62,000 nucleotides of DNA from Gnetum montanum (Eukaryota; Streptophyta; Gnetopsida; Gnetales; Gnetaceae): assembly GCA_015680685.1 (NCBI GenBank), contig MNCI01022355.1:10302-72301 (forward strand). The letters run 5' to 3'. A program made the position numbers and the translations under genes. Of the stretch, positions 1 through 15,709 are shown piece after piece. Position 1 is the stretch's first letter; the number at the start of each line of letters is the position of its first letter. The notes beneath the pieces are model-generated. The model was not told the DNA's origin. It was given only the letters and a program-made list of their open reading frames with translations, and did not search any database.

Positions 1-481
1 TAAGGGTGAGAGAATCTAATCGTGATGAGTAGCCGATTCCTTGGCTAGCCGTACACATTCATCAATGCTCGTAATGAAGCCGTACTCATGCCAAGTTACT
101 AGGAAAGTAATAAATAACATTAAATAAACCTATCCATGTACTGCAAGGTTTATCCACAAAGCTCGTCTTTATTGTCGTACACAACTTGCGTTCAGGTACA
201 AAGCTGCTTGAATAAAGAACCGTTCACTTGGGGGACTCCTACTACGGGCACATGGAAAATATTCTATCTCTGGGGTGATCAATCCGCCAAAGCTTCACTA
301 CTTCTAGCCTAGGATGAGAAATGAGGGGAGTGTCGCCTCTTATTTATAGATTTGGCGATGGACCGCGATATCGTGTACGTGATATCGCAGGGGACAACAC
401 GATATCGCAGGGGATGCGATATCGCAGCGGCCGCAATATCACGTATGCGATATCGCGGCTTGTGCATATCGTGTCTCATCA
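1..481 (-). repeat. Athila-like LTR, cut by the window edge
   Basis: The stretch aligns by eye with the other minus-oriented Athila-like LTRs at 15287-15709, 40169-40962 and 60460-61353. Shared marks are the segment after the TATA box, a TATAAATA on the minus strand (341-348), and a run of GATATC-centred palindromes at about 358-470. It ends at CTCATCA (481), the complement of the TGATGA start seen in the other copies. The remainder of the element, if any, lies left of the window, so a solo LTR and an element end cannot be told apart. Confidence 0.75.
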
Positions 482-1957
482 TGTAGCCATCTCTTCACTC
501 TAACCAAGCATGTTGAAGCTTCTTGACATAGTTGTTTACATTGGACTTTAATGCAACATGAGCTTAGGGTTGAAGTTAATAGTATAAATTAACATTGATG
601 TATTATATCCTAATATTTAATTAACTCATTTGTGTATGTGTGGTCATTATAGGAGGAGAATGTCCAAGCCATTTAGTGTAGATGAGGGTATGACGGAGCA
701 TATATTGTAGATATTGATATAAATATAGCCTTTAGATGGACTGAGAGTTACATACCTTCAACTTTCTAGCAAGGCATGCTTGTTATGTGGATAGTGTACA
801 TGCAAATAGTTGAGATATGGTTGTTGCATATGGTCACATTGTATAGAGAACACATTAGCTTGGTGGATGCTACTAGGTATAGCATGTGAGATATGTACAA
901 TTATATGTATTTCTATGCATTGATTTTTAGCTAACAAGAAACATTATACTCACATCAGTACTATTCATTGATTTTAATGTGAAGTTGAAGCATTGAATGT
1001 AAATGACATTACTAATGATGTTGAACATCAATTTTTATATTAGCTTGTAGATGATGATAAAGGTTAACACAATAGTGATTATAAGTGTTGCTATATACAT
1101 TAATTTTTAATGTAAGATAATATGTACATTTAATTATTGTTTGCCTGTTAGTTAAGAATGGTTGAGTTACCGTGTTAATTTGTCCTACCATCATAAAATG
1201 CTTTGTTAATTCCATTGTAAATAAAGAGAGTTTAATTAGAAAAGGACTTTTTCATAATTGAAGAATTTTTTGCTAATAGATTCATGGTGTCTTTAATGCT
1301 TTCTACTACATTATTCTTTGTAACTATATATATTGTTAAAGGTAGGTTCAGTGATGTCTCTTGGATCATGCAACCATCCATGTCATGGTTCCTGCTTACT
1401 TTGTAAGTCCATCACAAGAACCTTTTTGGATATATATATTCATATTTCATCTTTCTCAAATAAAGTCTCAATTGATAGAGAAACTCTCATTTCATGAGAG
1501 ATTATAGATAGAGAACATGTTACAATTCTATTAAAATCCTTGGGTATTGGTATATGGTCATTTCAATAATCTATGTAAAGTTTCATATCTTTTACTATAG
1601 TGCTCTACTTTTCCAATAAACTAGATTCTCAAATTCTTACAACCTCCATTTTTTTACTTGAACAATAAGATAATGAGTATGAATGTCACAATGCACTTTA
1701 TTGAAAATTTCTGCAATTATTTAATATGCATAAACAATATACAATATACCGTTCCCACATAGATGTGAGAATCGTTTATTTTTTATGACTTGGCAAATGA
1801 ATGGCATAGGGTAGATACACAAGGGGGAATTCCCACATGAATGAATGTGATGTTTGGACCCTCGGAAGGGAATTAAATGAATGGGTAAAAGAATGGATTG
1901 TTGGTGTTTTTATACAAATATAAAAATACAGGTGCACTCCTTATCCAAGTTTAATAA
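482..1957. other. Intergenic stretch downstream of the GH1 gene
   Basis: AT-rich sequence without a recognisable coding region. The only candidate signal is AATAAA on the minus strand (1775-1780), about 180 bp beyond the stop codon of the GH1 gene and well placed for its polyadenylation. Nothing else is seen. Confidence 0.5.
1775..1780 (-). terminator. Candidate polyadenylation signal of the GH1 gene
   Basis: AATAAA on the minus strand about 180 bp after the stop codon. Plant poly(A) signals are loose, so this is only a positional candidate. Confidence 0.35.
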
Positions 1958-6533
<4,576 letters not shown>

Positions 6534-6650
6534 TGATCGTCCTGATATCTTTATTTATCTCTCTGTCTATCTGTGTCTTTGCAAAAGTGATGTTTTTGAG
6601 TTCTACTACGATAGAAAATTTTTTGATTGCGTTGAGGCTTACCAGGCTCA

Positions 6651-6658
6651 TATTTATA
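6651..6658 (-). promoter_or_regulatory. TATA box of the GH1 gene
   Basis: TATAAATA on the minus strand, 118 bp upstream of the chosen ATG (6533-6531). The spacing suits a plant promoter with a roughly 85-90 nt 5' UTR. No introns or other ATG-led coding exons are evident between it and the start. Confidence 0.65.
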
Positions 6659-6659
6659 C

Positions 6660-8255
6660 CCAAAAAATATTGACATTAAAGCTCCAATGAACGGTCAACG
6701 CAGAGAAAAAGTGGAAAGTGCTGCTGTGTAAAACGCATTCAAAGATAACGCAGCCGCGTCATCTGGATGTTGGATTTGAAGCGTCAGCCGTCGCAGGTTA
6801 CGTGTTAGAGCAATTTCCTTTCATGGTCTAGAGTCTGTAGATTGCAGAGTCACACAAGTTGCCATAGAATTGGAAAATCGTAATTAAGCATCAGAAATCG
6901 ATGGATAAAGTCAGAATAAATCGAAAATTGTTAAATTAAAGTTTATAAGTTAGGATTGCTTATTTGACCACAATTTGAAGTCATCAGATCAAAAATTTTA
7001 AATGGTTAAATTAGAATTTTAGTACTACTTATTTGAATCTAATTTGAAGTCATGAAATCAAAAATCTTATGGCCAGGCTATTACATCATTAGTAAAATTT
7101 AAGGTTTTGACAATAGAGGAGTAGCTTTCCTAGATCACATCTACTCTACTATGTATGCAAAGGTGCTCTACAACATCTTGGCCCATTTTAACAATTTCAC
7201 CCCCAAAGAAAAGTTAAGGAAAATTTTTGAAGGCAAAAGAAGGGCATTTTGAAAAAATTTCCATTGGGGAAGGGCATTGCCATGATAATCATTTTTACTA
7301 GTGATTTGGTAGTGAGTTATCGGACAAATTTTATTAGGTGTATTTTTTCCACAATAACCTTACTAATTATAGCTTTATTTAGTAAGACATGGAAGAGACC
7401 ATGCATGCAAGTTGTAACCTTATTTTTTCATTATTCCAAGTGCATAGTACTATTCTACCCACCTACTTTGAGATTGAATATGTGTTTTATATTATTTAAA
7501 CATGTGTTCTTGGGAAAGGGTATTGCTTATAGCTTTATTTAGTAAGACATGGAAGACCCATGCATGCAATAACCTTATCTTTCATTATTCCAAGTGCATA
7601 GTACTATTCTACACACCTGCTTTGAGATTGAATATGTTTTTTATATTATTTAAACATGTGTTCTTGGGAAAGGGGGAAGGTAGGGACACATAAGTATGGT
7701 TGATGATGATCATCTGATATGCATGGACATTTATTGTATGCTGGTAAGGAAGATTTTATGCTCTTTTGTGAGATATAGTTCACTTCATTAGTGCATATGC
7801 CTTGTAGTTTATAAGTCAAAGATTTGATTCCAAGTGGGAAATACGTTGAAATAAGTGCAACCTAAGGTATGGTAAAAATATATGTTTACAAGTCACAAAG
7901 CAATTCCAAGGGATAGATGAGACATGTATCACTTAAGGAATGGTAAAAATATACATGTGCATTCCAAAGGGTAAGAATACAAAGATTTGTGCATGGGATT
8001 GAAATATCATTATGTCATGGTTTTTCTTTGCTCAAACCTTTGATCTTTTTTCTATTTTTAACTAGTTCTTTTGATTGATAATTGTTTTTTTGTTAATATA
8101 GTTTTAATTTTCCTAAAACTAGCTATTGCACCTTTTAAAATTAAATTTTCTTCTTTTCTCTTTCTTACAATTAATTATTGTATTGTGTGCTATAGTTATT
8201 TTATTATCTATTTTTTCTCTACTCTTTAAGAAATGAATTACAATTGATGATGAAG
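6660..8255. other. Non-coding region upstream of the GH1 gene
   Basis: No coding region is supported. It contains a degenerate duplication of about 80 bp around 6930-7070 (both halves contain TTTGAAGTCAT) and the 160-bp tandem duplication annotated separately. It would include the distal promoter of the GH1 gene. Confidence 0.5.
7367..7674. repeat. Tandem duplication, period 160 bp
   Basis: Unit 1 is 7367-7526 and unit 2 is 7527-7674. Both run from TATAGCTTTATTTAGTAAGA through CATGCATGCAA to GTGTTCTTGGGAAAGGG. Unit 2 has small deletions after GGAAGA and in the middle. No coding capacity. Confidence 0.85.
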
Positions 8256-8935
8256 CTTGTATGATTAAAAATGTCTTGCAAAGAACTAATATGCAAGACA
8301 TTCAGTTAGCTTATACAAATTTTATTTTGTTGGACTTGTTAGCTTCCTAATTTCAGGATTGCTTTTAGGTATGGAAAATATAAAAAATGTTTATTTTTTT
8401 TGTATTTGCTAGTTTCATAATTCTTTGTTTTTTTTTTTGTATAGGAAATAGGAATTTGGTCATTACATGCTTTTATGGTGTAAGTAGTTTGCAAATTATT
8501 TTTAAATTTATTAGCCTTGAAAAATAATTAACATTCTCAAAATTTATAGTTTGTTATCTTACAAACATTCGTGTACCCTAATTTAATCCTATTTAAAATT
8601 GAAATATCGTAAAATAGAATTTTAGAATATGTCCTAAGCATCAAACTTGTAAATATTTTTGCTAAAAATAAAGTAATTAATATGAAATCTAATATATCTG
8701 TAAAATCCTATAATTTATTTAATTTTGAAATTACATAAAAAAGTAAATATTAAAATATACCATGCATGGTTGAAAGGTACGGCATATTCTGCTTTGAAAG
8801 AAAAAACAAGGATAATCTGCCCTGCTGTGATGAATCCTTGTCTTAAAAAGTTAAAAGACTAAAAATATTCCCAGTATAAAAATGTCAAAGTACTTTTTTG
8901 AATTGGCTTCCTTGTTTACTTGATTAATTCTCACA

Positions 8936-9225
8936 ATCTACCCATATTCAAGGTAATACCTATCCGAGACGTGAACGAAAACTTGTACAGTAAGTAATGT
9001 CGCTAATAACAGACGTGAACGAAAACTTGTACAGTAAGTAGTAAGTAATGTTGGTAATAACAGACAACCATATTCAAAGTCGTGCTTATCGGAAACGTGA
9101 ACAGAAACTTCTACCGTGAATGATGTACCAACAGACAACCTTATTCAAAGTTCTACATATCGGAAACGTGAACAGAAGAAACTTACGGTGAATAATGTCG
9201 CTGTGGATAACTGATAATGATAGTC
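8936..9225. repeat. Degenerate tandem array, units about 65-80 bp
   Basis: About four units carrying the words GACGTGAAC or AACGTGAAC(G/A), AAAACTTGTAC and AATAATGTCGCT or AGTAATGTTGG. Copy 2 of the direct repeat (35510-35640) has fewer, shorter units. Expansion therefore occurred after the two copies separated, or copy 2 lost units. Confidence 0.6.
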
Positions 9226-9786
9226 AAGGAATTATGGAAGGACAAAAAGCAGATATGAGACAACGGATAACAAGAAAATGAACGAAAAGCTTAAAACGTC
9301 AATGATGTTATCCGTTTGCGCCTGCTGCCAATACTACACGTTAAATTTGGCCGGCCTTTTCACGCCACCGTCGACCCCACAAAAACGCATTAATTTCCTC
9401 TATTTTCAATATCCCTGCATTCCTTCGTAGTCATAGCACATTCCTTCGTAGCCATAGCAGGGTATTCCAATGTAGATTATTGGATTTATCACGGACCCCA
9501 ACAAGCATGAGCAACTGAAACCCTATTGATGGATTTACCGGATAAGGTTGAAAATTCCTTCTACAGAGTTTTTGTCATGTATAACTCAATTTTAAAAAAC
9601 TAGTATGAAAATACGTACCGTCTTAAACAGCTGTATTCGCGGTTTTTGATATGCATTTTGGCGTCATGAGACATCCAAATTACACTCATTTTTTATATGC
9701 ATTTTATCGTCATGAGACATCCAAATTACACGCAAAAGTTTTCCTTTTCCAGCACACAGAAATTGAAGGGTTGCAGGAAGACAAGT

Positions 9787-9897
9787 CATTGCCAGCCCAG
9801 TCATTCTCTCAGACAATTTCTTTCATTGCCAACCCAGTCATTCTCTCAGACAATTTCTTTCATTGCCAACCCAGTCATTCTCTCAGACAATTTCCTT
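9787..9897. repeat. 37-bp unit repeated three times
   Basis: Three exact-period (37 bp) units starting at 9787, 9824 and 9861, each with CATTGCC, CCCAGTCATTCTCTCAGAC and AATTTC. The equivalent place in copy 2 (43862 onward) has a single unit. The preceding 9650-9735 holds a further two-copy repeat around GTCATGAGACATCCAAATTA. Confidence 0.9.
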
Positions 9898-10317
9898 TTA
9901 AACTTCTAAGTGGAAACGCAAAACACTCTGACTCAGGGAATTCACTTTTTAATTATTAAATCTTAAAACTTAAAACGTATTTTTGCCAATTAAGGTCAAT
10001 AACGCCCCGGTCAAACTTTGTCTAAAGTGATGGTGTCGGTACATGGCTTTTTGATCCGTTTACGCTAGGATATGGGATTACAAAGCCCAGTACTCTTTAT
10101 AACCCCACATTTTATAACCGAAAATTCTTGAGTTAAAATAGGAAGATGGAACAATGAGCAACATGAAGAAGATAGAATACATTAACTATGTTTACTGCAA
10201 GTGGTTGAAGATGAGAAACATGGATTAATAAAATGTTGTAGAACAAATCTCTTCAGAAGAAAATAGCAAATCTCTAGTCAATTTTTATATGAGTTATTCA
10301 AGCTACCAAACTTAGCT

Positions 10318-10650
10318 TTAGGAAATTATATAGAAGATGTGTTTATGTTGCATGAATATCGGGCAAATCTATTATACTCAAGATTTATTATACTTAGGAA
10401 TTATATAGAAGATAGGTTCATTTGTGTGACAAATCCCTTAGCATAATTAAAAGGATTCATTTCTATTATATAATTAGGGGTTAGATTAATGTTGAGACTA
10501 TTGATTGGAAAGTTTCAAGTCATGGGTTTGATTCTAGTCAACAATGTTGAGTTATAAAATTTTAATTTAACTATGTTGTTAAGAAAAATACTTTGGCTGC
10601 CCTAATGGTTTTTTATTATGAAGAGTTAGTTGAAAATCATCTAAATCATC
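10318..10650. repeat. Dispersed repeat shared with 48265-48600
   Basis: Closely similar to 48265-48600, from TTTAGGAAATTATATAGA through ACAAATCCCTTAG and AAAGGATTCATTTCTATTATA to AAAATCATCTAAATCA. On the plus strand both copies can be read as a peptide with two NYIxD words and FICVTNP, but both are stopped soon after. This copy abuts the 3' end of the LINE, so it may be that LINE's 3' UTR read in reverse. I do not recognise it otherwise. Confidence 0.6.
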
Positions 10651-11707
10651 TAACTTTTTATCATGCATACATATACAAGAAACTTCAATGATACCAAGTT
10701 TGCTCCAAGTAGTACATAATCTAGATGCATTAGTGGCCCAAGCTCCTTCATTAAAGGGAAGCCAACATGGGATAATTTGCTTAAGTATATATTCTAAAAC
10801 TGTAATTTGATTGTGATTCCAGTTGTTACTAAGCTTGCACCATGTCTTCCAAATTTATTAAGAATTCGAGAACCAAGAATAGAAATGGCCTAAGGAGAAA
10901 GAAAATAGTAAAGAAAGTTATTAGAAAACCAACTATTATCATTCTTAAGTTTTCCATGGATAAGTTTATTTTTTAAAAGAAGCATTCAAATATCATCTCC
11001 ATTAATGCACTCTTGCAATTCATTTTATGCAAGAGAAGTACCTTTGTTACAACAATTAATGTGGCCAAGTCCTCCATGTTTCCTATGCTACTGATGCAAA
11101 TATCCCAAGAAACTCTAGAAAAACCCCTTCTATGTTGCTTAGTAGACCAAATAAACCAATGGATAATATGGTCAATTTTCTCATAAGAAGTGTTAGAAGA
11201 AGCCCAATAATTGGAGTAATACACATGATTTGATTAAAGCATTTTCTTAATAACTAAAACTTTACAAGAAAAGGTGAGCTTATTTCTTTCTATTTATCAA
11301 GCTTCTTTTTAAATTTATCAACCACATAATTTCACAGATATTAAGATTAGGCTCAAAAGAAAAAGGTATTCCTAAAATTTTGAAAATGGTATCTTTTTTC
11401 AAGACTTTCAAAGGCTTGAGAGTAATCCACTCATGAATATTTCCATTACAATAAATAATAGATTTTTACCAATTCATCTAAGAGTCACATAACATACAAT
11501 AATCCTTCACTCTAGCTAAAAGAGTATTGATATGTTACAGAGAATTGTTGATCATAAAAAAAAGAATCATATTCAATATGCATGTTAATTGTGTACCTTG
11601 ATCATCAATTGGAATTTCCTCAATGAATTTTTTTTATAGATCATAATGTAGATTATGTGAAAAAAATCTACTATAATAATAAAAAGATAGGAAGCTAGAG
11701 GACAATC
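10651..11707 (-). pseudogene. L1-like LINE ORF2, 3' half (split by the Tat element)
   Basis: On the minus strand a short open segment (11224-10973) reads WSTKQHRRGFSRVSWDICI, followed by a decayed glycine-poor DLATL. This is the zf-RVT region (W...G...V.WD.IC..K..GGLG) at the C-terminal side of plant L1 ORF2. Several stops and frameshifts interrupt it. It continues the reverse transcriptase that begins at 34815 on the far side of the Tat element: the join lies exactly at the 5-bp TTGAC duplication (11708-11712 and 34113-34117). It is older than the Tat insertion and inactive. Confidence 0.75.
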
Positions 11708-11712
11708 TTGAC

Positions 11713-12235
11713 TGAAACACCCTAAATTTCCAAGGCATTCTTGCTTCACCAGGTCCTTGGAATTCAGGGCAGTTTGGCAGAAAATGGATGCTCTAAGTTT
11801 AGATTGTCTAGTTCGGCAAATTTTCTACTTCCAATGTTGATAGGTCCAACAGACTCTTCGGCTTGCCCACCTGGGTAGTTCATACAGGTGACAGTCTACT
11901 CAAAAGTGATGCATGGGGTTGTCGACAATGCTCAAGCTGCATAAAATAGTTCAGCAAGTTTTCTAGTCAAGAAGTTTGCTATGCTATGCTATGCTATATA
12001 GCGTAGCAGGCCTTAGAAGAAAGTTGCAAGACGAAGTGCTACTCTATGCTACGCTACGCAGCGTAGCATAGTGTAGAAAAAGAAAGGTAGAAAGACCCAG
12101 ATTACTTAGTGATTTCAATTGCACTAAGCACACACTTCCGACGTTCAAAACTAGTTGCTTCGCTTAACTTCAAGTCCTTTGGCAAAGCTCCTCTTACTAG
12201 AAAAGTAGTAGATCAAGCAAAAAGCAGGCTATGTT
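11713..12235 (+). repeat. Tat 5' LTR, first part
   Basis: Matches the start of the 3' LTR (32308 onward), including TGAAACA, CCAAGGCATTCTT, TTCGGCTTGCCCACCTGGG and GATGCATGGGGTTGTCG. It carries two pentamer palindromes (GCTAT/GCTAC runs followed by their complement) near 11985-12070. Similarity to the 3' LTR stops after AAAAAGCAGGCT (about 12230), where the Athila-like insertion begins. The exact break is blurred by the repetitive GCTAC words. Confidence 0.8.
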
Positions 12236-12706
12236 GGCTGCTACGCTATGCAGGATCTTAGTACAACCAAGTTGCATGATAACACCCACAGATGACACCA
12301 AAGAGAAGCCACAAGTCCCCTTAATGTCACACCCTAATCATTCCCTCTTGGTCCATACTTCTTCATTCTGGGTACAATAACACAAATTTAATTTTAAGTT
12401 TTTAGAAATTTCAAGAATATCACTGTACCCTCGAATAGACCCTCTTTATTTATAGAGTGGATGAGTGGGTGTAGTGGGCTCACTGTTTCAAATAATTGAT
12501 CACTCATGACTTAATAACATAAAACACATATCAACCAATGATCCACATGAGTGTTTTATTCGTAGACAAGATTACTTACACAAACAGGAAAAGACAAACA
12601 CACAAACACACAAAAAAGATAAAACAAAAAGTTGAAAAACGAAAAACTAGAAAACAAAAAAGTTGTAAAATTAAAGAAAATTAAAAATATTTATTAATCC
12701 TGATTG

Positions 12707-14436
12707 TTATTGAAATGGAGGATATCCCCCATAACTAAACAGTTGAGTATGGCTAGGATTAATAAATGGAAAATGACGATCCTTCCATATTGGAAATATT
12801 GAAGTTGGTCCATACTTATCACCTTGGATTTCACACACTTTGTAATAAACACAGTGGGGCACTTCATACGATGTAGTTCCTGGATAACGAGTTGACCCAC
12901 TATGATGTTTAGGACTGTTAGATGGTATGCAAGGATTGGGATGATGCCTCCCATGGTTGTGTTCATTGGGCCTTGTGGTTGTTGGAGTGTTAGTTGGTGG
13001 CCCTGAGGAAGTTACATGAGGCATTGGGTTCGAAGGTAAGGATGCACCACATTGTTTGACTTTTGTTGCGTTGGAAGCTGCAGTGGCCTCAGAGTTATGT
13101 TGTCCCTTCCTACTGCCGTGTTTAAAGAAAGGACAACTTTGATGTTGTTGAGTCTCTTCACTGCTGTTAGTAGTAGCAGCACAAGTGTTGTTCGTGGGTT
13201 GCGGTGGTACAAACACCTTAGGAACAGTTGCTGGCATTGTGGAAGGAGGGAAAGGACAAGAATGTTGAAAGTTAGGAGGAATGAAAGTTGCATAAGGTGG
13301 TGGTTGTGTTGGAGGTATGGGTTGATAGTGTTGCGAAGAATGGTATTGTGGTGAGATAGAGTATGGTGGCCCAAATGAAGAAACATGATGTTGGACATTA
13401 TAGGCATTTAAATTTGGAAAATGTGAAGGGTGCCTCCAGTCTAAGGGTGGATTCCCCCACAACTGGGATTGTTGCCACTGTGGTCTAACACAGTATCTCT
13501 GTACGAACTCTGGATGTAACGTGTTTCCCCAATGCTCATGTAGATGTAACAATATGGGGCATTGGCCCTTGGGGTGATCGTACAGGCATATGTTGCATTC
13601 ATATGTAGGATTGGCAGTTGAGCACTTAGTCCCTTCATTTCTTCTTTCCAAATGTCTATTATTTCGTCCTGCTTCTTGGGTTGTGAAAACTCTATCTCCA
13701 ATGGTGTTGATAAATTCTCCACACTTTTGATTCATCCATTCCAACATCTTATTGATCTTTTCCTTTGCTTCTTCTAACAATTTTTGTATTGGCAAAGATG
13801 ATGTTTCCACCTTGAGATTTGTTGATCTCTCCTTGTTATGATCATGGGCCTTTGTTGAGTTCAGATTTTGGTCCCATTGATGTTTTTAAACACTCTCCCA
13901 TGTAGCTAATTCTCCTTCTTCTTTTGCTACCTGCTTAACAAGCTCTTGAATTTGATGGGTTCGTAGGTTGTATAGTTGACCTCGGGCATACGTTCCTAAG
14001 GTCTCTCTGGTTTCATTACGTAGCCCATCAATGATATGGTACATTAGCCTTTCCTTGGAAAACCCATGGCCTGGACAGTTGTTTAACAGTGAATAATATC
14101 TTTCTAAGGCCATGTCCAAGGGTTCATGTTTTTCTTGTTTCCATCCTTGGATTTGTTTCCTCAAGGCTAACACTCTTGCATAGGTTTGATATTTTTCATT
14201 AAATACTTCTATCATTGTTGACCAACATCATATCGAATTTGGTTTTAACGATCTATACCATACTTTAGCTTGGTCAATGAGTGTCATAGGAAAGAGCTTC
14301 AGTTTTTGCCACCCGTTATCAATGTTGTTCCATTTGCAGGCATCATAGAAGGCTAGTAAATGTTGTTGCGGATCTAAGTCATAGCCTCTTGAAAATGCAG
14401 AAAAGTTGTTTAAATCGAGCCTGGGTAGTCGGCTCT
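12707..14436 (-). pseudogene. Athila-like gag (two stops)
   Basis: Structural capsid/nucleocapsid protein of an LTR retrotransposon. From about 14436 the minus strand reads FSAFSRGYDLDPQ, then WYRSLKPNSI, then a retrotransposon gag domain (14215-13886: FNEKYQTYARV, GWKQEKHEPLDMALERYYSL, HIIDGLRNETRETLG, VKQVAKEEGEL). From 13810 it reads a coiled-coil-like segment, a zinc-knuckle-like CNICLYDHPKGQC (C-X2-C-X3-H-X4-C) and a Pro/His/Gln-rich tail ending at the stop at 12707. Only two stops (near 14217 and 13886) break the frame, so it is younger than most coding sequence here. The N-terminus is in or beyond the N gap. The paralogue at 45137-47550 has the same order of blocks. Confidence 0.8.
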
Positions 14437-14686
14437 CTTTACGATGCCTACGGGAGATTCGAACAGCCTCTTGTATTTGCGTTCAGCTTGTAGGAGCCAG
14501 TGGGGGTTCATCGTCATCGGGTAAGTTAGGCTTCTGTGCATTATGATGACGTTGTTTTTGTTGATGTTTATAAGAAACTCCCACCTCAGATTGCATACTC
14601 CAATATTCATCGTCATATGGTTCGTTGGTTCTCCAATGAACTTCCTCACTAAGTGTGGCATGATTATCATCTTGTAGGAGAGGCAT

Positions 14687-15286
14687 NNNNNNNNNNNNNN
14701 NNNNNNNNNNNNNNNNNNNNNNNNNNNNNNNNNNNNNNNNNNNNNNNNNNNNNNNNNNNNNNNNNNNNNNNNNNNNNNNNNNNNNNNNNNNNNNNNNNNN
14801 NNNNNNNNNNNNNNNNNNNNNNNNNNNNNNNNNNNNNNNNNNNNNNNNNNNNNNNNNNNNNNNNNNNNNNNNNNNNNNNNNNNNNNNNNNNNNNNNNNNN
14901 NNNNNNNNNNNNNNNNNNNNNNNNNNNNNNNNNNNNNNNNNNNNNNNNNNNNNNNNNNNNNNNNNNNNNNNNNNNNNNNNNNNNNNNNNNNNNNNNNNNN
15001 NNNNNNNNNNNNNNNNNNNNNNNNNNNNNNNNNNNNNNNNNNNNNNNNNNNNNNNNNNNNNNNNNNNNNNNNNNNNNNNNNNNNNNNNNNNNNNNNNNNN
15101 NNNNNNNNNNNNNNNNNNNNNNNNNNNNNNNNNNNNNNNNNNNNNNNNNNNNNNNNNNNNNNNNNNNNNNNNNNNNNNNNNNNNNNNNNNNNNNNNNNNN
15201 NNNNNNNNNNNNNNNNNNNNNNNNNNNNNNNNNNNNNNNNNNNNNNNNNNNNNNNNNNNNNNNNNNNNNNNNNNNNNNNNNNNNNN
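14687..15286. other. Assembly gap, 600 N
   Basis: A run of N of round length, so a scaffold gap of nominal size. Open frames running across it are artefacts. It hides the gag start, primer-binding site and the internal end of the LTR of the nested Athila-like element. Confidence 0.98.
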
Positions 15287-15709
15287 AAATAAATAACCAA
15301 TAAATAAACTAAGTGAATGCTGCAATGATGAAGTAATCTCGATCTTTATTGCCGGTCATGTGCGTGTCCAAGTATAGCACACTCGAATAAAGACACCGTA
15401 CAATTACATTCACCACACTGTGGGCAGACACGGGAAAAATTCTAACTCTGGAGGGATCAAACTGCCAAAGCTTCGCTACTCTAAAACTGTGATGTGAAAT
15501 GAGGGAGAGCCACCTCTTATTTATAGAAATTGCGGCTGACTACGATATCGCATACGCGATATCGCGGGGAAGAAGCGATATCACTACGTGATATCACGTA
15601 CGCGATATCGCATACGCGATATCACGACCCATGATATATCGCGACCCATGATATAACGTGGGTGCCTTAACGCAACTGCCAGCAATATGAGCAATTTCAT
15701 GTCTCATCA
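15287..15709 (-). repeat. Athila-like LTR (partial) with GCGATATCGC array
   Basis: Minus-oriented LTR start: CTCATCA at its right end, palindromes at 15541-15660 (GCGATATCGC, GTGATATCAC and variants at about 14-bp centre spacing), TATAAATA on the minus strand at 15519-15526, and the segment after the TATA box resembling 61000-61180. The 3' part of the LTR runs into the N gap. Confidence 0.8.

Larger units (their letters stand above)
8256..10089. repeat. Copy 1 of a 1.8-kb direct repeat
   Basis: Collinear with 34826-36129 plus 43862-44093 (copy 2). Both begin CTTGTATGATTAAAAATGTC and end TTACAAAGCCCA, with the same intervening order of landmarks (AATAATTAACATTCTC, AAATTTGGCCGG, ATTCCAATGTAGATTATTGG). 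Neither copy has terminal inverted repeats or coding sequence that I can recognise. It is either a segmental duplication or an unclassified non-coding transposon. An L1-like LINE and the Tat element now separate the copies. Confidence 0.8.
12236..15709 (-). mobile_element. Nested Athila-like element with only gag visible, inside the Tat 5' LTR
   Basis: Bounded on the right by an Athila-like LTR (15287-15709, ending CTCATCA) and containing a long gag on the minus strand. The 5' UTR and the LTR/gag boundary are lost in a run of 600 N (14687-15286). After the gag stop (12707) comes about 450 bp of AT-rich non-coding sequence and no protease, reverse transcriptase or integrase. The left boundary, and whether a second LTR exists at about 12236-12560 (there is a TATAAATA on the minus strand near 12449), cannot be settled. 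Reads as a gag-only, non-autonomous copy or a deletion product. Confidence 0.6.

Noticed and set aside
482-1957. Search for tRNA, snRNA or microRNA hairpins in the non-coding stretches
   Set aside because: I recognised no A/B box pairs, cloverleaf or long conserved hairpin apart from the LTR palindromes.
8936-9225. CRISPR-like array
   Set aside because: Repeat spacing is irregular, units are degenerate, there are no unique spacers, and the organism is a plant.
13052-13354. Plus-strand open frame opposite the gag at 12707-13810
   Set aside because: It is the reverse reading of the Pro/His-rich gag tail and has no domain, promoter or independent support.
14410-15325. Long open frames across 14410-15325 on both strands
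   Set aside because: They consist mostly of the 600-N gap and have no sequence support.
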